Assembly (NCBI RefSeq): GCF_022374895.2
Contig: NZ_CP092423.2
Span: 2,356,001 to 2,420,000 of the forward strand
Source: Mycobacterium lentiflavum
Lineage (GTDB): Bacteria > Actinomycetota > Actinomycetes > Mycobacteriales > Mycobacteriaceae
Reading direction: 5' to 3'
DNA: 64,000 nucleotides
Under the pieces are notes generated by a model, which worked only from the letters and a program-made list of their open reading frames with translations, searched no databases and had not been told where the DNA came from. The position numbers and the translations under genes were made by a program. Shown one piece after another: positions 54,542 through 63,079 of this stretch; the stretch's first letter is position 1; each line of letters begins with the position of its first letter.

Positions 54542-55816
54542 TTAGACGGACGTATCTCTGCGGGCGGCACCCTCTAGGAGATCGGCAGCGCGGCCGATGC
54601 TTTCGGCGGGTTTGGTCATTCGGCTCGCGAGTTCGCGGGCGCGGGTGGCGTATTGCGGGGCCAGAATCTCGCGCAGATCCGCGATCAGCGTTTCTCGCGT
54701 GGCCGACGAAAAGCGCCGAGCAGCGCCGACCTTCAGCCGTTTCACCTGCGCGCCCCAGTACGGCTGATCGGCCGAGCTCCACAGGATCAGCGTGGGAATC
54801 CCGGCGCGCATGCTCGCGGCCGTGGTTCCCGAGCCACCGTGGTGGACCACTGCGCGGCAGGCCGGGAAAATCGTGGCGTAGTTCACCGGGCCCACCAGCT
54901 TGACGTGGTCGGGATGCGGCACGTCGGTGAAGTCGGTGCCGCCGAAGCACACCAAGGCTCGCTCACCCAACTGCGCGCACGTCGTGCCGATCATCTCCAC
55001 CAGTTCGGTCGGAGATTCGACCGGGATGCTGCCCGAGCTGAAGCAGATCGGGGGCGTTCCCGCGGCGATCCACGACGTGACCCCTTCGTCGGCGTCCGTG
55101 GCCAATTCCATTGTCAGCGCACCGACAAAGGGTCTGCGGCCGTCCCATTTCGCCCACTCGGCGGCGAGCCCTGGATAGCACACCTCGTCGTAGCCCTGGA
55201 TTTCCAGGGCTCCCCGGTCGGCGATGCGTCGCTGTGAGCGAGCCGTCGCGTTCGGCAGCCCCAGTGCGCGGCGCTGCTCGTCCTCGACCTTCTTCGTCGC
55301 GCGCCAAAACAGCCATTCGATCGCGGTCATCGAGGAGCGGACCAGCGGCGCCGGCACGGTCGGGACCAGTTGGCCGTTGGCCCGCATCGGGAAGTGATGC
55401 AGGGTGACCAACGGAATGTCGTAATGCTCGGCCACATTGGCGGCGGCCTGCTCGAAATTGATGCCGGTGGACACCAGGTCGGCCCCGTGGGCCAGCGACA
55501 TCAGCGTCGTACTCACCTGGGCCCAGTGCACGATGATGGGCTCCCAGACTTTGCGCACCGTGTTGATCGGGCCGCTGATCGTCCAGGCGCTGCGAAAGAA
55601 ATCCGTCCACATGTTGCGCAGGAAATCCTCGTCCAGGAAATCTTCGATGGGCGGCCCGTAAGACACGGCCCGCAGCCCCGCCGTCTCGGTGAAGTCCACC
55701 AGCCCCGGCGGGACCGCCAGGGCCACGTCGTGCCCTCGGCGCTGCAGTTCGCGACCGACGGCGGCGGACGGCTCGATATCGCCGCGTGTTCCGTAGCTAG
55801 CCAGCACGAATTTCAT
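54542..55816 (-). CDS. UGT-type glycosyltransferase 3
   Basis: 424 aa, third paralogue of the glycosyltransferase set but on the minus strand (start MKFVLASYGTRGDIEPSAA). The donor domain has FSSGSIPVESPTE instead of FGFGSM, and HHGGSGTTAASMRAGIP with the standard ADQPYWG. The different FSSGSI loop and the opposite strand suggest an independent insertion or inversion and another acceptor or donor. Confidence 0.87.
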   Translation of the reverse strand: MKFVLASYGTRGDIEPSAAVGRELQRRGHDVALAVPPGLVDFTETAGLRAVSYGPPIEDFLDEDFLRNMWTDFFRSAWTISGPINTVRKVWEPIIVHWAQVSTTLMSLAHGADLVSTGINFEQAAANVAEHYDIPLVTLHHFPMRANGQLVPTVPAPLVRSSMTAIEWLFWRATKKVEDEQRRALGLPNATARSQRRIADRGALEIQGYDEVCYPGLAAEWAKWDGRRPFVGALTMELATDADEGVTSWIAAGTPPICFSSGSIPVESPTELVEMIGTTCAQLGERALVCFGGTDFTDVPHPDHVKLVGPVNYATIFPACRAVVHHGGSGTTAASMRAGIPTLILWSSADQPYWGAQVKRLKVGAARRFSSATRETLIADLREILAPQYATRARELASRMTKPAESIGRAADLLEGAARRDTSV

Positions 55817-55969
55817 CAGGATGCCAGCCTTTCAGATGCCGTGCGCCGGCGCGCTCCGGGTATCGGTGGCGGGAATGATCCGGTACCGATCCGACATCCG
55901 CGGTTGTCGTATGCGTAGGTACATCGGTGATGTATTTGTTAATGCGCTACCTATCGGACGAATTCGAGT

Positions 55970-55975
55970 AAGGTG
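55970..55975 (+). promoter_or_regulatory. Possible -10 box of the acyltransferase gene
   Basis: TAAGGT in the 239-bp gap between divergent genes, 81 bp before the acyltransferase start. No -35 of good quality is present. The gap contains nothing else that I recognise. Confidence 0.3.
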
Positions 55976-56055
55976 TTGGTGTTCTGCTGTTCGTCTTGGT
56001 TTTGGCGGCCGGAATGAGTACGCGGTAGACGGGGGAGCACGAAGGGATTCACTCC

Positions 56056-58281
56056 TTGTCGGACCCGTCGGTCACGAATGCATCGCAGCAGGCCGAGAAT
56101 AGAATTCACTTCCAAAACGCCGCATCAACGCTGCCTAAACCTACCGCCGGCGCGGGCGCGCGCCCGGCGCACGCGAAGTTCCGCCCGGACATCGAAGGCC
56201 TGCGCGCCGTCGCGGTGTTGGGAGTTGTCCTCTTTCATGCCGGTGTGCCCGGAGTCGGTGGTGGCTTCATCGGCGTGGATGTCTTCTTTGTCATCTCGGG
56301 TTTCCTTATCACCGGGCTGCTTTGGCGCGAGGTGAGCACGGCTGGGACCATCCGGTTGCGCCGCTTTTACGGGGCGCGCGCCCGTAGATTGCTGCCGGCG
56401 TCGGCCACGGTGGGGGTGATCACCGCGATTGCCGCGTTCCTGCTGTTGCCCCCGTTGGCGATCCGGCCCGTCCTGCTCGACGGGATCACCAGCGCGCTGT
56501 ACGTCGGAAATTGCTGGTTCTTTCTCGAGGCCACCGATTACTTTTCCGCTACCGACAGTGCGTCGCCTTTCCTGCACTATTGGTCGCTGGGCGTGGAGGA
56601 GCAGGTCTATCTGGTCTGGCCGGCGATCATCCTCGGTGCGGCTTGGGTGATCCGCCGCACGCGCCGACGCGCTGGCGCCACCGGTCCGTCGTCGAAGATC
56701 CCGTACCTGATCATCCTGGTGCTGATCGGTGCGGCGTCGTTTGCGGCGGCGCTGGTGATTACCCGCATGTGGCCTCCCGCCGGGTTCTTCTTGATGCCCA
56801 GCCGCGCGTGGGAGTTGGCCGCCGGCGGCCTGGTGGCTCTCACGGCGGGACAGTGGAGCCGCCTGTCGCCACGGTTAGCTGCGGCTGCCGGTTGGCTTGG
56901 CCTGGGCGCGGTCGTGTTGACCTGTGTCCGGCTGAGCTCCTCCACGCAGTATCCGGGTATCGCCACGCTGGTGCCCGTTCTTGGGACCGCGCTGGTCATT
57001 GGCGCGGGGTGTGCGGCACCTGACCGGGGAGCCGGGCGGGCGCTGTCGTTGGCGCCGATGCGAGCGATCGGCCGGGTGTCGTACTCGTGGTATCTATGGC
57101 ACTGGCCCGTGCTGCTGCTTGCGGTGCCGTTGCTGGGTCATCCGCTGGGGCTGACGGGCAGGCTGGTGACCGTCGTGATCTCCGCCGGCTTGGCCGTACT
57201 GACGCTGCACTACATCGAGAACCCGGTCCGGCTCTCCACCGCGGTGAACAGCTCGCCCGGCCGCAGCTTGGCGGTCGGGGGCGCGGCCACCGCGGTAGCG
57301 GTTTGTGTGGGAATGGTGCTGCTGATGTTCGTGCCCATCCCCGTTGGCCCCGGTCCGGCGGCTCCAACGCTGACTGTCAGCGAGCCATCTCGCTCCGCGA
57401 TCCAGGGCTTCGACGGTTACAACGCGGCGGTGAACTATGCGCTCGAGCAGGTGCAGGCGGCGGTCGCGGCGTCGGCCAACCTGAACGCCGTGCCGTCGAA
57501 TCTTGAACCCCCCCTTGCCGATGCGGCCGCAGAAGAACCCCGGATGTACGTCCACGGCTGCATGCGCGATTTCTTCCAAGTCGATCTGCCGGAGTGCGCG
57601 TCCGGCGACACCGCATCGAAGACGACGGTGGCGTTGGTCGGCGATTCGAATGCCGCGATGTGGAACCCGGCGTTCGAGTGGGTCGCCGCGCGGCGGCACT
57701 GGCGGTTGGAGAGCATGGACAAGGTCGGCTGCGCACTGGTCGATCTGCCGTTGACTACGCCGCACCTTCGCCGGGAGTACACCGAGTGTGAGCGGTGGCG
57801 GGAGCAGGTGATCACCCGGTTACAGGCCGAGCATCCGCGACTGATCGTGCTGGGGATGTCACGCGCCTATCTCAACCAGGGTTTTACGTCCTACGACCCG
57901 GCGTGGATCGCCGGCCTGAGCCGGCTGATGCAGCAACTACGCGGCACCGGCGCGAACGTGCTGGTCCTCGGGCCGATTCCGGATCCGCAGTCAGCTGTGC
58001 CGGCGTGTCTTTCCGGGCACCTCGACGACGTGCTGGCGTGTTCACCGCGACGGTCGGTTGCGGTCAACGAAGCTGGCATTGCGGCCGAGGCGGTCGCCAC
58101 GAATGTTGGTGGGGGGCAATACGTCGACGTCACCCGGTTGTTCTGCGCCGGTGACCGCTGCCCGGTGATCGTGGGCAACGCCCTGGTGTACCTGGACAGG
58201 GTGCACTTGACGTACGAATACTCCCGGCTGCTGGCGCCGGTGATGGGCCTGCTGGCCGACCGAACGCTAGCTTCGGGATGA
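56056..58281 (+). CDS. OafA-like O-acyltransferase with SGNH domain
   Basis: 741 aa. The N-terminal acyltransferase-3 domain (about 40-420, ten or more helices) starts FRPDIEGLRAVAVLGVVLFHAG with the catalytic His and has HYWSLGVEEQVY. An SGNH hydrolase-type domain outside the membrane follows, with ALVGDSNAAMW and DRVHLTYEY. Such enzymes move acetyl or other acyl groups onto surface sugars; glycopeptidolipid clusters encode one (Atf). The start is TTG 56056, with GAAGGG upstream. Confidence 0.88.
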   Translation: MSDPSVTNASQQAENRIHFQNAASTLPKPTAGAGARPAHAKFRPDIEGLRAVAVLGVVLFHAGVPGVGGGFIGVDVFFVISGFLITGLLWREVSTAGTIRLRRFYGARARRLLPASATVGVITAIAAFLLLPPLAIRPVLLDGITSALYVGNCWFFLEATDYFSATDSASPFLHYWSLGVEEQVYLVWPAIILGAAWVIRRTRRRAGATGPSSKIPYLIILVLIGAASFAAALVITRMWPPAGFFLMPSRAWELAAGGLVALTAGQWSRLSPRLAAAAGWLGLGAVVLTCVRLSSSTQYPGIATLVPVLGTALVIGAGCAAPDRGAGRALSLAPMRAIGRVSYSWYLWHWPVLLLAVPLLGHPLGLTGRLVTVVISAGLAVLTLHYIENPVRLSTAVNSSPGRSLAVGGAATAVAVCVGMVLLMFVPIPVGPGPAAPTLTVSEPSRSAIQGFDGYNAAVNYALEQVQAAVAASANLNAVPSNLEPPLADAAAEEPRMYVHGCMRDFFQVDLPECASGDTASKTTVALVGDSNAAMWNPAFEWVAARRHWRLESMDKVGCALVDLPLTTPHLRREYTECERWREQVITRLQAEHPRLIVLGMSRAYLNQGFTSYDPAWIAGLSRLMQQLRGTGANVLVLGPIPDPQSAVPACLSGHLDDVLACSPRRSVAVNEAGIAAEAVATNVGGGQYVDVTRLFCAGDRCPVIVGNALVYLDRVHLTYEYSRLLAPVMGLLADRTLASG

Positions 58282-58288
58282 CCGGGCG

Positions 58289-59206
58289 TTAGGTGGGAAC
58301 CGCGTGTTGCCGTAGCACATCGTCGTACACGCGCTTGACCGTGACGGGAAACGGCGTGATCGCCACGGCCTGGAACTCGTGCGGGAAGTCTGTGCAAACC
58401 CGCAGGTCCCGCACGTGATAACGAGAGGACGGGCTGGACCCGAGTGCGATCCGAACGCTACGGTGGGCGACCTGCTGCACCGTCCGCATGACGGTGCAGA
58501 CGGACACGGGTCGCCGCGACGCGATGTTGCGCAGCACCGGTGTCGACGGCTGATTCTGCACGGCGTTCTCGACCAGCATGCGCACCATCGCGGCGGCATC
58601 GTCGACGTAGAGGTAGTCGCGGAGTGTCTCCATCGGTACGAAAACGTTCAGCGATTGACGCGTGACCGCGGCTCGGCAGAGCTGGCTGACCAGACCCTGC
58701 TGCTTGGTGAGGTTCTGACCGGGCCCGGCGAGATTGGAGAACCGGCCGATGACGACGGGCAGGCAGCCGCCGAGCGTCGCCCGCAGCATCTCTTCCTGAG
58801 CGAGTTTTGTCTCGCCGTACGGACTTAGCGGCCGTGGCGTGGTGGACTCACTGAACGGTGGGCGAGCCGATCCGGCGTAGATGCCTCCGGCCGAGGACGA
58901 CAGAAAGAACGCGCCCCGACCGGCTGGCCGCGCGTCGCGCAGCCGGGTGACCAGGTGAGTCAGGATGCGCGTCTCGGCCGCGAGTGTCTCTGTCGTGGAA
59001 CCGATTACGCCGCTACCGGCGGCCCAGATAATCGACCAACGGTCGTCTCCGGCCGCATGAGTGAACCGCTCGAGTTCGGCGTCCAGCACATCGGTCGCGG
59101 CGGCGTGATCCTGCCATGGCACCGGGTGTTCGACGTACGTCGAACCCACGGCCCGCGATACGGCGCTGCCAAGCAGGCCGCCGCGGCCGACGATCCAGGT
59201 AAGCAC
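58289..59206 (-). CDS. NAD-dependent epimerase/dehydratase (SDR)
   Basis: 305 aa, short extended SDR. The cofactor loop is degenerate (VGRGGLLGSAV instead of TGGAGFIG). The catalytic Tyr/Lys are in SPYGETKLAQEE and the Ser region is FLSSSAGGIY. It is probably a nucleotide-sugar reductase or epimerase, but the substrate cannot be read. The GTG start lies 3 bp after the stop of the GT2 gene, so the two are co-expressed. Confidence 0.8.
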   Translation of the reverse strand: MLTWIVGRGGLLGSAVSRAVGSTYVEHPVPWQDHAAATDVLDAELERFTHAAGDDRWSIIWAAGSGVIGSTTETLAAETRILTHLVTRLRDARPAGRGAFFLSSSAGGIYAGSARPPFSESTTPRPLSPYGETKLAQEEMLRATLGGCLPVVIGRFSNLAGPGQNLTKQQGLVSQLCRAAVTRQSLNVFVPMETLRDYLYVDDAAAMVRMLVENAVQNQPSTPVLRNIASRRPVSVCTVMRTVQQVAHRSVRIALGSSPSSRYHVRDLRVCTDFPHEFQAVAITPFPVTVKRVYDDVLRQHAVPT

Positions 59207-59209
59207 CCG

Positions 59210-60211
59210 TCACTCCACCGGGCTGTCGAATACCTCAGCGGGATCACGTACCACGACGTACACCGGCCGACCCATCGCCATGCTGGCCGACGCGGCGATG
59301 TATTCGGCGATGATTCCCAGCGCGAACAGGATGGCTCCGCCGACGACGAGCACCGCCACGAATACCGATGTCCACCCCTCGACGCTGATGTCCCCGACCG
59401 CTTTCTGGATCGCGCTGTAGATCGCCACGCCGAAACCGAGTAGTGCCAACACAATGCCCATCGTGGAGACGAAGCGCAGCGGCCGGGTCCCCGATGAGAT
59501 GACGAGCCGCCAGAAATGCGAGACGAGACGACGCAGGGTGTACGCACTGGCGGGCCGCCCTTCTTGGCGCATCGCCACTGGACAGGTCGAGGGGTTCGCA
59601 ACCACCCACGACAGCGCTACGTCCAGAAACACCCCCGCGCCGGCGTACGCCGCGACACTGCGCCCGGCCTCGCCGAGGATCAATCGATAACTGTTGAAGG
59701 CCCTCACCCCGTCGGCGGCCACCAGGATGTGCAGGAATATCCACTTCGTCAGCCAGGACGCCGCGTTGCGAAAAACGCCGTGCGGTGGCCGGTTCGTCGG
59801 GGAGGCGTACACGAGCTGGGTGCGATCGCGGTAGGCGATGTCGAGAAATTCGCCGATGTACGCCGGATCGTGTTGGCCGTCCTCGTCCATCGTGACGATC
59901 CAGTCACCGCCCGACGACGTCATGCCGGCGAGGGTGGCGGGATGCTGGCCGAAGTTGCGGGACAACCAAACTGGGCGGACCCATTCGTCGCGCTCGGCCA
60001 GCTCGCGCACGGCTTCTTCGCTGCCGCGAATGCCCCGGTCCCACACCAGGAGCACCTCGTCGACGCGGAATTGCCGGCCGGTCGGTGTTTTCTGGGGCGA
60101 ACGTAGCTCCTCGAGCTCCTTCACCACATCGGGCAAAGTCACAGCTCCGCTGTAGACGGGGATCACAACGCTGATCGAATCCACACGGGCCGATTGACGG
60201 TCGTCAGTCAC
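59210..60211 (-). CDS. GT2 family glycosyltransferase (polyprenyl-phosphate sugar synthase type)
   Basis: 333 aa. The N-terminal GT-A domain has SVVIPVYSGAVTLPDV and the D-x-D motif MDEDGQHDP. The C-terminus has two membrane helices (FVSTMGIVLALLGFGVAI; VFVAVLVVGGAILFALGII) as in DPM1/GtrB-like proteins that load a sugar on polyprenyl phosphate. GTG 60211 with GGGAGG upstream is chosen; the frame up to 60583 is not family-like. It forms a pair with the SDR downstream. Confidence 0.85.
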   Translation of the reverse strand: MTDDRQSARVDSISVVIPVYSGAVTLPDVVKELEELRSPQKTPTGRQFRVDEVLLVWDRGIRGSEEAVRELAERDEWVRPVWLSRNFGQHPATLAGMTSSGGDWIVTMDEDGQHDPAYIGEFLDIAYRDRTQLVYASPTNRPPHGVFRNAASWLTKWIFLHILVAADGVRAFNSYRLILGEAGRSVAAYAGAGVFLDVALSWVVANPSTCPVAMRQEGRPASAYTLRRLVSHFWRLVISSGTRPLRFVSTMGIVLALLGFGVAIYSAIQKAVGDISVEGWTSVFVAVLVVGGAILFALGIIAEYIAASASMAMGRPVYVVVRDPAEVFDSPVE

Positions 60212-60586
60212 CCATTGCCTCCCGAACGGACGGTCCGGGGAGTAACTGTACCGATGGCGTACCGACCAAGTGACGCCAACTCCGATTTTGTGCATGTCAG
60301 CCGCCGAGAACAGCGCCGGGACTTCCGAAGACGCCAACTCTTGGACAGGGTGCGGTGATGTCGGGTAATTTGCCGCGAAGCTGAGCGCGCGGGTATCGAG
60401 AAGGGTGGGCACGTGTCGAACCGCAATGCCCGAAACGGGGACCGAAAACTTGGCTGAGCTGAAATGCCTGTAACGACAGAACGCCGAACCGCGACGGTGC
60501 ATCGTCGGACAACGAGGCCGCCGCGACCGGCCGTTATGCTCCGGCCCAGGCCATCGCGAGGGCCGTCGCCGGTGTACGCTCACCGC
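60212..60586. other. Divergent intergenic region GT2 / CDP-sugar operon
   Basis: About 375 bp without a recognisable gene. On the minus strand TACAGT (60242-60247) could be the -10 of the GT2 gene. On the plus strand TATGCT (60535-60540) and TACGCT (60575-60580) are possible -10 boxes for the CDP-sugar operon; the latter is spaced for a leaderless start at 60587. No repeats or mobile-element ends were seen. Confidence 0.5.
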
Positions 60587-60685
60587 GTGTCCCTGGTCAC
60601 GGCTCCGGTGTTCGGGCAGCGGTTGGGATCCCTTTTCCGCATTCGTCCGCTTTCAGGAAATTCCACACCAGGGCGGCCCCGATGA
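60587..60685 (+). CDS. Possible leaderless 32-aa leader ORF
   Basis: GTG 60587 is 6 bp after the possible -10 TACGCT. The frame encodes 32 residues ([13 protein letters not shown]..., basic) and ends in a TGA that overlaps the rfbF ATG as ATGA. rfbF has only a weak ribosome site, so translation of this ORF could bring ribosomes to it. No known protein similarity; it may be regulatory only. Confidence 0.35.
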   Translation: MSLVTAPVFGQRLGSLFRIRPLSGNSTPGRPR

Positions 60686-61455
60686 AAGCCGTTCTGCTGG
60701 CCGGCGGTCTGGGCACTCGCCTGAGCGAGGAAACCACGGTCCGCCCCAAACCGATGGTGGAGATCGGCGGCCGACCGATCCTCTGGCACATCATGAAGCT
60801 GTACTCGCACCACGGTATTCATGAATTCGTCGTTTGCTGTGGCTATAAGGGCTACGTCATCAAGGAGTATTTCGCCAACTATTTCCTGCACATGTCCGAC
60901 GTCACTTTTGATATGTCGGCCAACAAAATGGAAGTGCATCGGCGTCATGCGGAACCCTGGCGCGTAACGCTGGTCGACACTGGTGAGGACACCATGACGG
61001 GCGGCCGCCTGAAGCGGGTAGCGAGCTACATCCGCGATGACGAGGCGTTCTGCTTCACCTACGGTGACGGCCTCAGCGACGTGAATATTGGTGCGAGCAT
61101 CGAATTCCATCGACAGCACGGTCGGCACGCCACGGTTACCGCGGTGCTTCCCCCGGGACGTTATGGGGCTCTCGAATGTAAGGGCGACGTCGTCACCGGC
61201 TTTGCCGAGAAGCCACGTGGCGACGGTGGCTTGATCAACGGCGGATTCTTCGTCCTTTCGCCCGCGGTGCTCGATTACATCGACGGCGACCAGACCTCGT
61301 GGGAAAGCGTACCGCTGACTCGGCTGGCCGCCGACGGCCAAATGATGGCGTTCGAACATTCCGGTTTCTGGCAACCCATGGACACGCTCCGGGAAAAGAA
61401 TATGCTCGAGGATCTGTGGAGCAGCGGCGAAGCGCCGTGGAAATGCTGGAATTGA
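60682..61455 (+). CDS. rfbF: Glucose-1-phosphate cytidylyltransferase
   Basis: 257 aa enzyme forming CDP-D-glucose from CTP and glucose 1-phosphate. The nucleotide site is [35 protein letters not shown] is typical for the cytidylyl rather than the thymidylyl enzyme. It starts the CDP-deoxysugar pathway. The next gene overlaps by 13 bp. Confidence 0.95.
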   Translation: MKAVLLAGGLGTRLSEETTVRPKPMVEIGGRPILWHIMKLYSHHGIHEFVVCCGYKGYVIKEYFANYFLHMSDVTFDMSANKMEVHRRHAEPWRVTLVDTGEDTMTGGRLKRVASYIRDDEAFCFTYGDGLSDVNIGASIEFHRQHGRHATVTAVLPPGRYGALECKGDVVTGFAEKPRGDGGLINGGFFVLSPAVLDYIDGDQTSWESVPLTRLAADGQMMAFEHSGFWQPMDTLREKNMLEDLWSSGEAPWKCWN

Positions 61456-62531
61456 ACGCCTTCGACTCGGCTTATCGCGGGCGCCGGGTGTTGGTCACCG
61501 GTCACACGGGCTTCAAGGGCAGCTGGCTATGTCTGTGGCTGCAATCGCTGGGCGCCGAGGTCACCGGGTTGGCGTTGGATCCGCCGTCCGAGCCCAGCCA
61601 CTGGGACCTGTTGAAGTTGGCGATCCAAGACCACCGCGTCGACATCCGCGACGAAGCGGCCGTCGGCGCGGTCTTCGCCGCTGCACAGCCCGAGATCGTA
61701 TTCCATTTGGCGGCACAGCCTTTGGTCCGTCGCTCCTACCACGAGCCGATCACCACCTGGGCCACGAATGTGATGGGCACCGCGCACGTACTCGAGGCGG
61801 CCCGCCATGCTCCGGACGTGCGTGCCATCGTCGTCGTCACGACCGACAAGTGCTACGAAAACCGCGAATGGCCTTGGGCCTACCGGGAACGAGACCGCCT
61901 CGGGGGCCACGACCCCTACAGCGCGTCCAAGGCCGGCGCCGAGTTGGTGGCCGCGAGCTATCGGACCGCGTTTCTGCAACAGCCGTCGGCTCCGCTGCTC
62001 GCAACCGCCCGGGGCGGCAACGTAATTGGCGGTGGTGACTGGTCCGAGGACCGACTCATTCCAGACCTGGTGCGTTCGGTCGCCGTCGGCGAGCCACTCG
62101 TGATTCGCTCGCCCCAGGCGACGCGACCCTGGCAGCACGTATTGGATTGCCTCAGCGGCTATCTGCTGCTAGGTCAGCGGCTCCTCGCCGGTGACGATGC
62201 CTGCGCAGGCGCGTGGAACTTTGGCCCGGACGGTGACGCAAATCGGACCGTCGAGCAGGTCCTCCAGGACCTTGCTCACACCTGGCCGCAGCTTCGGTGG
62301 CAGGTGACATCCGATCCCCAGCCGCACGAGGCGGGATTGCTGCAACTGGACAGCGCCAAGGCGAGGATGCAGTTGGGCTGGCGCCCCGTCTGGAAGCTTG
62401 AAAAGGCGATCCACCGCACGGCCGACTGGTATCGACTCCTGATGGAATCGGGTGAACTGCCGAGCACCGACGAACTGAGGGCCTACATCGCCGATGCGGC
62501 CAGCGCCGGATTGGGTTGGGCGACAGCATGA
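61443..62531 (+). CDS. rfbG: CDP-glucose 4,6-dehydratase
   Basis: 362 aa SDR enzyme producing CDP-4-keto-6-deoxy-D-glucose. The cofactor loop is GHTGFKGSW (family-specific), then [26 protein letters not shown] and the catalytic pair [10 protein letters not shown]. The ATG at 61443 lies inside the end of rfbF. The stop overlaps the following start (ATGA). Confidence 0.95.
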   Translation: MLELNAFDSAYRGRRVLVTGHTGFKGSWLCLWLQSLGAEVTGLALDPPSEPSHWDLLKLAIQDHRVDIRDEAAVGAVFAAAQPEIVFHLAAQPLVRRSYHEPITTWATNVMGTAHVLEAARHAPDVRAIVVVTTDKCYENREWPWAYRERDRLGGHDPYSASKAGAELVAASYRTAFLQQPSAPLLATARGGNVIGGGDWSEDRLIPDLVRSVAVGEPLVIRSPQATRPWQHVLDCLSGYLLLGQRLLAGDDACAGAWNFGPDGDANRTVEQVLQDLAHTWPQLRWQVTSDPQPHEAGLLQLDSAKARMQLGWRPVWKLEKAIHRTADWYRLLMESGELPSTDELRAYIADAASAGLGWATA

Positions 62532-63079
62532 AAATCCTTGACACCCCGCTGGCCGATCTGAAGATTGCGCACTCGGTGCCGCACCGGGACCAACGCGGTG
62601 CGTTCACTCGCCTTTTCTGCGCCGAGGAACTTCAGCCCGTGCTGGGTCAGCGCCACGTCGTGCAGATCAATCACTCCCGAACCAGTAGCGTCGGGGCCGT
62701 GCGCGGCATGCACTTCCAATACCCGCCGCACGCGGAAATGAAGATGATCCGCTGCCTTCGCGGGCGGGTCTGGGACGTCGCGGTCGACCTGCGCGCGGGC
62801 TCCAGCACGTTCTTGCACTGGCACGCCCAGGAACTCGCACAGGACGACGCGCAAATGTTAGTCATCCCAGAAGGTTTCGCGCACGGCTTCCAGGTCTTGG
62901 AGCCCGAGAGCGAGTTGCTCTATCTGCACACCGCGTTCTATCACCCGCCAGCCGAGGGAGGGCTACGGCACGACGACCCGCGGCTAGACATCGCGTGGCC
63001 ATTGCCGCCACAGGACCTTTCATCTCGTGACCTTTCCCATCCGCTGTTGGGTGCCGATTTCACCGGAGTCGCCGTATGA
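62528..63079 (+). CDS. RmlC-like NDP-4-keto-6-deoxyhexose 3,5-epimerase
   Basis: 183 aa cupin of the dTDP-4-dehydrorhamnose 3,5-epimerase family. The catalytic His is in VRGMHFQYPPHAEMK and the Asp in VAVDLRAGS; PEGFAHGFQVL is conserved. In this operon the substrate is probably CDP-4-keto-6-deoxyglucose, epimerised at C-3 and/or C-5. ATG 62528 overlaps the rfbG stop by 4 bp; TTG 62516 is less likely. Confidence 0.88.
   Translation: MKILDTPLADLKIAHSVPHRDQRGAFTRLFCAEELQPVLGQRHVVQINHSRTSSVGAVRGMHFQYPPHAEMKMIRCLRGRVWDVAVDLRAGSSTFLHWHAQELAQDDAQMLVIPEGFAHGFQVLEPESELLYLHTAFYHPPAEGGLRHDDPRLDIAWPLPPQDLSSRDLSHPLLGADFTGVAV

Noticed and set aside
60464..60586. Upstream part of a 73-codon frame before rfbF
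   Set aside because: Arg/Pro-rich with no start signal; only the last 33 codons, from GTG 60587, have a plausible leaderless promoter.
45980..60681. Insertion sequences or integrase genes bounding the glycolipid cluster
   Set aside because: I found no transposase, integrase or terminal inverted repeats; the accessory nature rests on gene content only.
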